Shown here in pieces: positions 12,001 through 24,000 of a stretch of DNA of 52,165 bases. The stretch covers positions 3,183,467 to 3,235,631 of the forward strand of contig NW_019091404.1 in assembly GCF_001949145.1 (NCBI RefSeq). The letters run 5' to 3'. Position numbers and translations under genes: made by a program. Under the pieces are notes generated by a model that worked only from the letters and a program-made list of their open reading frames with translations, did not search any database and was not told the origin of the DNA. How positions within the stretch are numbered: position 1 is the first letter of the stretch; each line of letters opens with the position of its first letter. Origin of the DNA: Acanthaster planci (lineage: Eukaryota; Echinodermata; Asteroidea; Valvatida; Acanthasteridae).

Positions 12001-15000
12001 TTTGAATTGTTTTTTCGTCAATCACCTTCTCACTCCTGCAAATACTATGGGAATTGGAAAAGATCAGTCAAGCCACTGTTAACTTTTTATTATCCCTCGG
12101 GTCACTGATCAAATCCATACTCTTGCTCCGACCCACTTCCTTACCTGGTATTAAGCTCTGTCTTCTCCATGTCAAACCTAGCCTGGAGGTCCAATAGTTC
12201 CTTGACCTTATCGCGGAGCTGTTGTTCAAGTTGCAGTCGTTCAGATCGCTCCTTCTCCAATTGGACGACAGAGCTGGTCTCGGTAGTACGCATGTTGGCA
12301 TTGAGGTTCAAGCAGGCTGAGTGGAGGTTGCGAGACATACGGGTCATCTCAGCGCGAACTTGTGCCATATCCCTAAGAAAACATCCAAAACGTACAAGTT
12401 CAAGAAATAACTGTCTTTTAGATGAGAAACAAACTCCATCAAAACTCTGACTGGTGCCTTCTTAATCATCGTATTGTTGATTCTCTCACAAACGGACAAA
12501 TATATGTGGCTAAAAAGTTATGAAGAAAATTCTCTATTTCATCTGGAAGGAGCTGCCTCTGTAGATAGATCATGAAAAAAAGGTTAATGGTCTTCCATCA
12601 TGATAAACTGGTTTATGGTCCAACACCATGATAAACTGGTTAATGGTCCTGCACCATGATAAACCAGTTTATGGTCTTCCATCATGAAAAACCAGTCTAT
12701 GAACTTGCGTCATGATAAACTGGTTTATGGTCCAACACCATGATAAACTGGTTAATGGTCCTGCACCATGATAAACCAGTCTATGGTCTTACATCATGAT
12801 AAACTGGTTCATGGTCTTACCGTTCAGTTGCTGTTTTCATCTCACTGAATCCACGTCGGAAGCCAACCACATTACGCCAGACAGCTAACAGACGACTGTG
12901 CTCATTGTTGAAGTAATCATTGAAGGACTGGAATTTACGGAAGATAAATCCAGGAAATCATTAGCAAAGTAAATATGTAGAGACAACATAAATGAAATGC
13001 CCCATTCAGAAAAGCTACGGGCAATGAGCTCTTTAGAACCAGTACAGTACATGTCTCTTAAGAGCTACCATCGTGTCGTCACTTAAAGGCTTTTAAGTCT
13101 CACCATGATTCATGCTGCAAGAATCTCAATATCTGCGAGTCCACTTTGCAGTTAAAGTCAAAGGTAAGCAACATTTATTGACAATTTTTCATTTGCTTCC
13201 CTCTTAGATGGGAACCAACCAAAGTGATCAGGTGAATTGCAAACCCAGATCAGCAAGGCTTACAGGAGTAGCTGTGTCTATTAGCTTCTGTCCCCCCTCT
13301 ACATGTGCAAGGACAGGCTCCCAGTCTAGTAGTTACCTTCTCCTCCTCTCTCCACTCTTTCTCCCGTACTTCCAGGTCATCTCGTGTTTTAGACAAGTCA
13401 GAGTTCAGTCGGGAGATGTCAGCTGTCAGGTGTTGATTGGCCGTAGTGGATTGATCAAGTTGCTCTCGTAGGATGGAGTTGACGTGAGCTAGGCTAGAAC
13501 TCCTTGAGGGTGGGAAAAAAAGTTGTGTAAATTTCCAAGATGGGATGGAAAAAGTTAATATAAAAATCCCATACAGTGCGTTGAATGTAACTTATGAACC
13601 ATGAAGAAGAAATATTTCCAGCTCATTCTTGATACATTCCCCTTTCACAATGCCCTCATTTTGATGAATATGCAAGAAATATTTGATCGATCTCACCTCT
13701 GTTGCTCTTCTTCAAGTTTCAAGAGAGCATTCTCAAGATCAGTTGAGTGTTCCTCTTCTCTTAGCTTGAGCTGGGCTTCAGCTGTCTCCAGCTGGCTCTG
13801 GAGAGAGTCTGTCGTGCTTCTCAGCTATCAGGTTTAGTAAGCAAAAGATTATCAGGATCAATTGAAATCCCAGCGGCTCACGTTCTGACACTCTTCATAC
13901 TAAGGCAAAGTGAAAGACCTAACTGTTAAACTTGGCCAGTTGAATGATTTAGGATCAAGCAATTTTTCCCTCAAAGTTCATTTTATTATCTTGGTCATGG
14001 AACATTCTTTTCAAAACTTCTTTCAATGAACCTCCAAGGTATTTGTGGAACAAAAGTAATCTTTCATACCAAGTAAGACTATGAAACAAAACGGTGTTGA
14101 ACAGTGAGAAAGTTGATTTCTTTAGAGTGTGAGTAAAGCAGAAAAATGTTTGTGGCTGTGAGGGGAATTACACATGAAATAAACAATTAATATTTATTTT
14201 GGATAATGCAACATACCGAGTATCTATGCTGCTCATTTTCAGCAACTCTTTCCTGCAACTGAGCCTCCAGCTCACCACATTTCCTCTTGTACTGCAACAC
14301 CTGCAAACAATGAAACCAGTTAGCCTGAGAAGCAGCTGTTTTAGACCGTCTTAAAGTGGAGCTATGAAATCTGCTTACATTAAGTACAAAGGCACTTAAG
14401 TCTTGAAGATGCATGTGGCCAATCCATGTCTAAGAGACTGTACCAAACTTGTGTCTTTCTGAGAGCTATCCCTCAAGGCAGGTCTAGGAGGGCAATATAT
14501 GAACTGGCTGTTTCCAAGAATAAAGGCCCATCAATTACCGGTACACCTGTTCTTTACCTTTGCTTGAAGTTTCTGCACCAACTGTGCTTGTCTTTGCTGT
14601 CCATCCTGATAAGCCTGGAGTTTGCGTTTATAGTTGGAATGTTCATCTTCCAGCTTGTGTCTCAGCTCCACATTTTGCTGAACCAAGGATCGATTCTGCT
14701 CTTCTCGCTCACGTTCAATGCCGATATCTGTCTTGTATGATGACTCCAACTGTTCGGGGAAAGTAAAGATGAAATAATGAATGCAATGAAAGGAACAAGG
14801 ACTTGACTACATCAACAGATGAGAGGAAACTCAGACTTCCTGAAAAACACCAGACAAAAGATTCCAAACATTACCAAACAAAAACACCAGACTCCAAACA
14901 TTACCGGAAAATAGAATATCAAACATATGTACTGTACACAAAACCTGCACTGCACAATGACACGTTCTTCAGAAGCAGTTACATGTACATACCCTTAAAC

Positions 15001-18000
15001 AATGACATCCGTCATTGCTTTGACATGCTGTACATCATGTACATGTACTTGTAGTATGCAATCATGGTGTTTGGAAATTCTTGAAATTAACTCTAAGACA
15101 TGTCAACCTTTTACTTGCATATGGGTAATTCCAGAAATTAGGGGTCCAAAAGTGTGACATTTTTGTGTCCCTGTTACATCTGACCTTTGTTATTGACATG
15201 GAAATATCATCTGAATTTGATTTTAAACTATAACTATTTGTTTGGCAGGTAATTTGAATTAATTCATCACCCTTGGAAATTAGAAAATGTGTTCTGAACT
15301 TACAAAATCATATGTCAGATGTGACAGGGAAACGAAAAAAAATGGACCCCTACTTTTTGGAATTACCCCTATGAAGGTTTGATGACTGCTGCAGGTGCAC
15401 AGGTATGAACCATGGTGCATATTTCACATGAGGATCATACAAACTAAAGCAGCAATCTAGACATTTTTATCAACTTTGGGTTGTAACAAGTGTTCAGTTC
15501 ATACTTTTTTGGAGACAGAAAAATCCTTATTCAAAAGCTACATGTACGCTCTTGCTTTGGGACAGGGAGTTTTCAGAAACGACTCCACTGCTCTCTAAAT
15601 ACACACTAATCCAGTGTTGGGCAACACTTCTATTTAAACAGGGATAATCCTTTGGGTGAATGGAGCAGAGTCTTAGGTGGTTAGACACAGGGGATTTAAT
15701 CAACCTAGAAAAGAAGTTGAGGATGAGAGACAATCTTCTTAGCTGAGGATGCATGTTACTCCCATGGTGATGGAGATAAACCTGTAATCAAAACACAGAG
15801 GAATCAACCAGGGTGGCTCATCCCTCCAACGCTGGACAGACTTTCTATTGTCCAAACGAGATTGTCCGCAAAACATGTTATGGACCCACTTTAGACTCAG
15901 AACTATTAGGCCATTGTATCTTTAAATAATACATCTTTCCTCCTTCTAAAAGCAGTGTCTTACTTGTGTTAAACTGCATGTACATGTATGATGAACACCT
16001 AAACGCTGGTTGAGAGAGGCAAGAGATCTGTTTAGAAATATTTGCAATGAGTGAAAAATGGCAGCTATATGTACATGTACTGTAGTTTGTCAAAAGAGAA
16101 AAATCAGGAAGGCACTTACAAATCAAAGCTAATTTAAGAGTGTCAACACTAAAAAGGAAATGACAGGAAAATGAACACATTACAGGTACTGTACATGGAC
16201 CTTATAATCTTTCCTTGTCAAGGAAACATCAACTTTACAGCAACCAAACCACTCATCAATCAACCAATCACCTCTTCTGTGTCACAGCTCTTGTCAGCTG
16301 TTTCAGTCACCTCACCGGTACCCTCACCATCACTGGTTCCATTCTCTGGCTCATCCTCCTCTAAGAGTGCATCAAACCCAGCCTCAAACAAATTCCGGAT
16401 GCCCTGGAAGTCCGAGGGTCTTCTGGAGTTTGTGATGTAACTGAATCTTCTCACTGGGCCATAATCTGAATGCCGTCGACGGCGACGACTATGTCCATAC
16501 TTTCTGAGAAGTGAGGTAAGTTCACTGTCGAGGATTTCTTTGGTGCCTACATGTAGATGGATTTTCTCACCAGACTTGATGGCATCTTCCCACTATGCAG
16601 CCATGACAGGCAGTTCACAAGAACCACAGATTAAAAGAAAACAGCCACAAATTGGCATTTAGAAAATTTGGACTACAGAAAACCTGCTTGAAGACCCGAT
16701 GAACTACGTGTACCAGTAGTGTCCCTGTAATCCCAACCAAAACCATTTTCCCTCAGATAATAACTCTAAAGTATAACCGAGAACACGGTGTACATGTACG
16801 TTCTTCAAAGTTCATCCACAATAACCTACAGCTATGAACACGTATGACAGTATAAAAAACAAAGTCTAATTGTTTTCAGTGACTCTCAAGTTAACTGCTC
16901 CTAACTTCCTCTTTATACTTCTGTTTAATTAGGCAAGACGATCGAGAAAGTGAACAACAGGAATACATTAATTCAATTGTTTGGAGCTGATGAAGTTGTC
17001 TCTGAGTGTGAATGCTGTGGTATCATCCTAGTCTTATAAGTATCGATATATGGTCATTTACTGCTCAATAGCCAGTTATTCCCAATGCTTGAGCCCTAAA
17101 AAATATTTACCCATCTACAAGTAACGACCTTTATTTTGAAACACAAATGTTTGCACACAGGAGCTAAAACAACTTCTCAAAGTTTCAATGACAATTTAAA
17201 TATCTACCAAGAGTAATCAAGGTCCCTAAAGCTACCCTAGATGAGTCCCCATTGACTGTGTTCAATGCTGTCCTCATCATCTTATGGTATGCTACTTGCT
17301 TGATCCACACGGCTCTTCACATAGGACCCTGACTCGCTGTCACTGTTAGACATGTCATTAGCTGACATCAACTCCTCATCGTCTCAAGGTCTAGGGATTT
17401 TTCCTCCAAGGAATTTTAGTATCAGAATCCTCCCCAGCAAAAAACCCTCTGAGCATTACATAGGCTACAGTACAGGACCAACACAGACGCAGAAAACCTA
17501 GAAAGTACCGTCAACACTTAGCCAGATCAGCACAGCGTCTCTGGTATCAATGAAAATTCAATACTATTGATTATGCTAATCAGACTACAGATAAGAGAAC
17601 AATTTGTCATGCTTCGTCTTACAAACATCATGACAATAGGAGACAGGCAGTAACAGCAAGGACAGACAGAATGACATGGGCGATTAAAACATTCCAATTT
17701 ATTAGCTCACACCTGACAAAGTTTGAAACAGCAAGAAAGTCATATCATGAAACAAGACTCTGAGGTGACTTAAGCACTGGCGAGAATCAACCCTATAAGT
17801 GCCTGGATCTGTGTAATAGAACAGATAAACATTTAGGTCACTGTGACAATAGCCAGTGGGCAGGGGCCAAGTTGTCAAATAAAGCGCCATTCATAGATAG
17901 CGTCCCCTATTCATATGGAAATGCCATCAACTACTGTGAGTGAGCAAAACCCAGACAGGAACAGCTCCTCACCTGAAGCATATCAATGGTAATTTAGGTT

Positions 18001-21000
18001 CAATGAAAAAAATCATCTGTGATGATCTCAGGTAGATTTATTGGATTTTTTATATTAAGCTGTATCAATGCCTTGATCCAATCTTCTAATTGAACAAACA
18101 GTTGAAGTGTAACGTAATGCTGGAAAAAACTGTTGTGAGGAACATGACTTGGTTGCTTAGTCCTGGTTGAAAACAAAACTGATCAGATGATTAGCCAGTA
18201 CTTCGGCGATGTTTTTGCAGGGAACTGGTTAAGAGTCTTCCACAATCTTTTAGTCAAAATATTGAAGACTGCACCATAGCCAGAGGAAATGTGTTGAAAC
18301 AGAACACATGCTTGTAAAAAAACTTGTCCCCAGCGACTGAGAAAAAAGCATGATTTCAAATCAGTAAAAAAACCCACTATTAAAGAATGGTTTTCACTAT
18401 TTCACTGAAGATGGTGGATATGTACGGTCGGGCAGGGCACAATCCTACACCGTAGCTTCTTGAGACTATTAACAGCAACTACATGTACATTGGCGTGTAT
18501 CTTGCTGCAAGATTGGAATCTGCCAATCCAATGCCTACAAATGCAATGGATATTAAGTCATAGACAGTTATGCCAAGGATGTTGTTGGGAATTGGTTTTT
18601 CTCCTACAGGTTAAAATAATTTTCTAATTAACAGCCAGGCAAACACAGCATCCGCAAGGGCACAACCTCTGTTAACAGAATCCAGAGTGAAACTCTGCCA
18701 AATTTAATTGGCTCAACCGCTCAATTACACAACCTCCTTGTGTTCCATTCATTCCTTAGACCAGGTAATCAAGCTACTTGTGTCAGGTGTACAATATTCA
18801 ATTGTTGGCCTGTTCTGGTCTGGACAAGGTTTCACCACACTGAACAAAGGGAATAGAAAAGTTGTCATGGCAAAGCTAAGCAAGCCAGGAATATGATCTC
18901 AGCAGGTGCAGAGCTCTGGAGGATAAGCTCCCTAGTGATGATTTTAGGGTAGGGCTTGGTAGGGCTAAGCCTGGTGGGTCCTATGGGGGTGTGACAGGTA
19001 CAAGCTAAGGTGAGAAGGTTAAACATGTCATGCTGTGAGGGGTGGTACAAGGGATCAATGAACTGAACTGCTCAAGACCTACACAATGTCCATCCCCCAA
19101 CAGGGTACTCTGTGCCCTGGCATGCCTGGCGAACTCACATCATGGCTTTATAAATGGAATATTTATTGATATGTTTTCAAACCAAAAACCTCCTTGCTGC
19201 GGAATTTCCTGAAGTAAAGGTATGGGTAGCCATTTTATTCTTCATTCTGGAGACACTACTGCATGCCACTTAAATTTTTCTGAATGTCTGTTCTTGGCCA
19301 AGACTAATTTTCAAACATTTTTAGTTAATAATCCAGATGTTCTGCTTACCTTTACAGACATATCATCAGAACTCTCCGACAAAACATCATCAAATGTGGG
19401 TAAAGATTGCTTTCCAAGACTAGACACACTCATGATTGAATGGTGATGGTACACGCAGATCTCCAGTCATTGATGGTAAGCCTTATCCAAATTTGAATTT
19501 TTGCCGATGTGTGTTTAGTTTTCAGCGGTCATAATCCCCAAAAGATGTTGCTACAGCACAACACATCACAGCAACTTTACGTTGTGGCTAGTGCCTATAA
19601 CATCAGTCTGGTGAACACCCGGCTTGCCAAAATCAATTTTTAAATTAAAATTTGACCGTTGATAAATGTTTGCTACTATTACACACCATCCCACTTCAGC
19701 TTGTCATTAAATAAACACCTCGTTCTCACAATGAGACAAGCAAGCACATGCTCATTCATATGCAAATACTATCACTCTTTGTTGTGATTGGTCACGAGAA
19801 GATTAATGTAAGCAAGCAGAGATTGGCCAAGTGCAAAGGTCAAACGTTGCAACAAACCTCAATTTACACGGTCTCTGATTACATCTTCATACAGACAATG
19901 TATTGATACTGATATTTCACCTGTTCACTGCTGCTAATTGCATAGAAATTGCACAAAAACGGACACGTACAGGTACATGTGTACATGTACCATGCTAATA
20001 CATGTACATGTACATTGTATATGTACATGTACTTAGCTTCCAAGATACATGGTACTGGTAGAACACTTTATTGTCATTAGTTACTAAGCTTTCAGCATAA
20101 AAATTGAATTTTTTTTTTTCGTAAGCTGTGCTCTCTGAAATCTCCAGAAGCAAATTACATTTCTCTCCCAGCTTTTCGACACATCGAGCGAACAATCTTC
20201 TAGAGTTTTAGTGAGCGCAAGTTTGTTGGTTGGATCATAAAATGAAATGAAAACACGTAATGAATTCTTCTAAATTGTAGCAACAATTTCTTCTCAATCA
20301 AGGTAAATGAACTTTTACAGACAATCAAAAATACTGACAGCTAAACAGGTTTAATGAAATGAAAATTGTGCACGATGTTTGGCAGCCTTAATTCAAAAAC
20401 ACAGACTGAGCATGGAACAAAGTCCAGTCCAGGTGTTACCATGGTAACTACACAACAATATGCAGTCAGTAATGAGCATGAATTGAATAGAAGTTGAGTA
20501 TGTGTTGTGGAAATGCAAAGTACATGTACATGTACTGTACCAATCAATCAATCTAAGGTTACGTGAAACCCTCTGCACGCTTGTAAAGCAAAATGCAAAT
20601 TGTACAAAACGTTTGTTTGTCTGAATTACTAGAGGTAATCTTGCGACAAAGGGTATGTTTGAAATGCCCAACAGACAGACTGCCAACAGCAATCCGGTCT
20701 TGGGGAATTCATGGAAATAAAGCAAGGCCGTTGATTCCCAAAGTAATTGGATCTTGCCGCTCCTCTTTGCTCCATCTCTGCTTTTGTACATGTTGCTCTG
20801 ACCTTCCATTACATCTTCACTTACATCAGCATTTTCCATGTATCAATTAATGCAATTACAATACACTGTACAACCTGATATGAACAGATGAATGAAACGA
20901 CACCTGATACATGTAAGAAATTACACTGTACAAGGCAAGCAAATGTTAAATACCAGTATGTTGTAATCAATGGAATAATTTACAGGTGCACACAAAAATA

Positions 21001-24000
21001 TGAATTTTTTTTTTCTAACAAGCAGCATTTTTTCCACCTACCCAGTTAGCATGGACTGGCTAGGCTAACAAAATAAAAACCCACCTGACAATTCACAACA
21101 AAAGCTTGAATACCACCGCTTTTTTTCCTCTGGGGGGCGCATGTCAGACCCTGATGCTTTTATTTTAATTTGTGCTAAAGGATTCAATACATGTACATGT
21201 AGTCTGATTTTCAAACTGTATGGTGCATCCATGTACATTGATGTCACCCTGAACTGCTTGTAGTCTTCATTGATTTAAATTCAAAAACACTGTTTGCATT
21301 GCTCCACATTCACCAGACAGTACAGACAAGAATAGTACTCGTACAATACATGAACAGACAAAGCTATTATCAACGCGACAGCCCACACAAACCAGCAGCA
21401 CGAGCCACCAGCTATATTTAACATAAACAGGCTACGTGGCAAATTCTACTATCATGACCATGAAGCTTCAAATACAAGAAATATGCACATTGTTGCAACC
21501 ATTGTCAAACATTTCAGCAATAAATTCATCTGGGGTTGGGTAAATGGGTTGAAGTTGATGACTAATGCAATATTGTTTGGATTTTAGTAAATTCCAGCGG
21601 AATGAAAGGCGGGGGAGGGGGGGATAATGGGCAGGTGCATGAGTCCCATCATGCACTGCAAGCAGTACAGGTACACGTAGGTCTGCAGAGTGGATATTGT
21701 ATCAATTATGGTTGTGCTATTAGCCAAAGATGAATGGGGATAGTGAACAAAGACGTGCATGGAACAATCTATTAGCACAGGCTGTACATGTACATGTATA
21801 TCACCTCACTCAGAATGTTCCTTTGTGACAGACAGACGTTCCACAATTTTGACCATTACAAATGGCCTGAAGTAAATCTAGGAGGATTTGCATTTTACAG
21901 TTCTTTTTTTCCTGTGATAAAACTTGAGCTCTGCTTATTTCTGTGTGTTTTCCACTATTTTCTAGAAAGCCCTTTTGACTACAATGTCTATCATTCCTAC
22001 CCGATCTGAAAGTGCCTGGTACTTGATAGCAATCTCATCTCTCTCAGCTCGGCTGGCCGACAGTAGGTCCTCCACTCGGCTTAGTTCATTGGTCAACATC
22101 CGATTTTCCTCCTGCAACGACATGACTGTTGGGCTCAAGCCAGTCTCTTCCAACCGTGGTAGGTCATCCGCTGACAGGTTCTTGGTGATGATCTCACGGA
22201 TGCGGGCAGGAACCTTGGTGTTACTGTCCCCGTCACCTCGGACAGGTGGCACTCTGTCACCGTCCTGCTCTTCCTTGGATAAAACAGTGTCCTCTAATTT
22301 CTGGAAAAATGTAAAACAAAAGCAATACATGTACATAAGTAACCACTGAACCAATTTCAGTATCGGAATACACTGGGCATCAACCCTTCAGAATACACTG
22401 GACATCGACCCTTCAAAATACACTGGACACGACCCTTCAGAATACACTGGACATCGACCCTTCAAAATACACTGGACACGACCCTTCAGAATACACTGGA
22501 CATCGACCCTTCAAAATACACTGGACACGACCCTTCAGAATACACTGGACATCGACCCTTCAGAATACACTGGACATCAACCCTTCAGAATACACTGGAC
22601 ATCAACCCTTCAGAATACACTGGACATCGACCCTTCAGAATACACTGGACATCGACCCTTCCGAATACACTGGACATCAACCCTTCAGAATACACTGGAC
22701 ATCGACCCTTCTACTTTTTAACTTCCAATTTTTATCAAGAAGCTACCGTAGTTCTCTTTGGTAGGCAGCTGAAGAAGCCAATACCAAACTCTCTTGGCAT
22801 TTTTTTAAGCAGACCCTCTTCAATCTTCCAAAATCTTCCATTTTCCTAGGACAGCCATTTTGACACCTGTACGGGTGTACCCTTTAATTATTCCTGTAAA
22901 GACATCAAATCCAGTGTACAGTAAACACATGTACAGGTGTACGTTTGAATTCTCCATCATTCTCAATCATTGAACATTCTCAATCTCTCCATCAGGATCT
23001 AGTCCTAAATATCAATGAGTAGGAGCCCATCAATATGGTCACAGTTTGTACATGTATGTTCTTCAACTTGTCTACTNNNNNNNNNNNNNNNNNNNNNNNN
23101 NNNNNNNNNNNNNNNNNNNNNNNNNNNNNNNNNNNNNNNNNNNNNNNNNNNNNNNNNNNNNNNNNNNNNNNNNNNNNNNNNNNNNNNNNNNNNNNNNNNN
23201 NNNNNNNNNNNNNNNNNNNNNNNNNNNNNNNNNNNNNNNNNNNNNNNNNNNNNNNNNNNNNNNNNNNNNNNNNNNNNNNNNNNNNNNNNNNNNNNNNNNN
23301 NNNNNNNNNNNNNNNNNNNGTACCATACTTGTGACAACATGGAGGCTGCAGCTCCATGATAGGAGGTAGGAATGTGTACACTCAGTGCTTCAACCTGCTG
23401 GCAGTGTTATACCCCTTCCTTGCACTGGTGTATTATACATCATGTGCATAATGTCAAGCACAGAACTAACCAGTTTTTCCCTCAATGCTAACTAAGCTTT
23501 CAGTTTGAACATGATTATTACCAGTCACGACTGCTCTACCATGTTGCTGTTTGATAAAAAAAGAGACCACATTCTTCATTTCCTGTTCTGTTTATCAGAT
23601 TCAGCCACACTTACCCTGAGCGACAAAAAGCCAGTGCAAAACGAGGAAGAGACGCACTACAGACAGGAAGCATACATGTACATGTATATCCATAAATTAT
23701 ATTGGTCATATTTCTACAGGCGTGAGGTGAAGCTCAAGGTCTTTACAAATCCATATATTACGTATCTTGCACCAAAGAATTACGGAACATGGATAATGAA
23801 TACAGACAAGTGCACAGCATTGGATGGACAGAATTGGTTAACCAGAAATATTTTGCACACGTGCACCAGCACCGAACCAATTCGCTCTAGCCTGTCATGC
23901 TTGTTTGCACTGGGCAGAACACCAAGCAGAGTACAAGATACCTCCAGGCTCCACAGTGGTTTCTTAGCGACAATGGAGTAGTTGACATCAATTAGCGTAA

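Larger units (their letters stand above)
16593..22000. other. Large CROCC intron
   Basis: It contains two possible first exons (17300-17368 and 19350-19433), the perfect X-box at 20435 and clusters of GTACATGTAC palindromes (19973-20036, 20521, 21190, 21784). Otherwise AT-rich, with only short chance reading frames. Confidence 0.5.

Noticed and set aside
15527-15754. 75-codon minus-strand reading in a CROCC intron as an extra exon
   Set aside because: No donor in a matching phase and no similarity to rootletin; direct joining of 22001 to 14749 already reproduces the human order.
22366-22712. Regularly spaced repeats as a CRISPR array
   Set aside because: Units abut without unique spacers and sit in a eukaryotic intron; it is a minisatellite.
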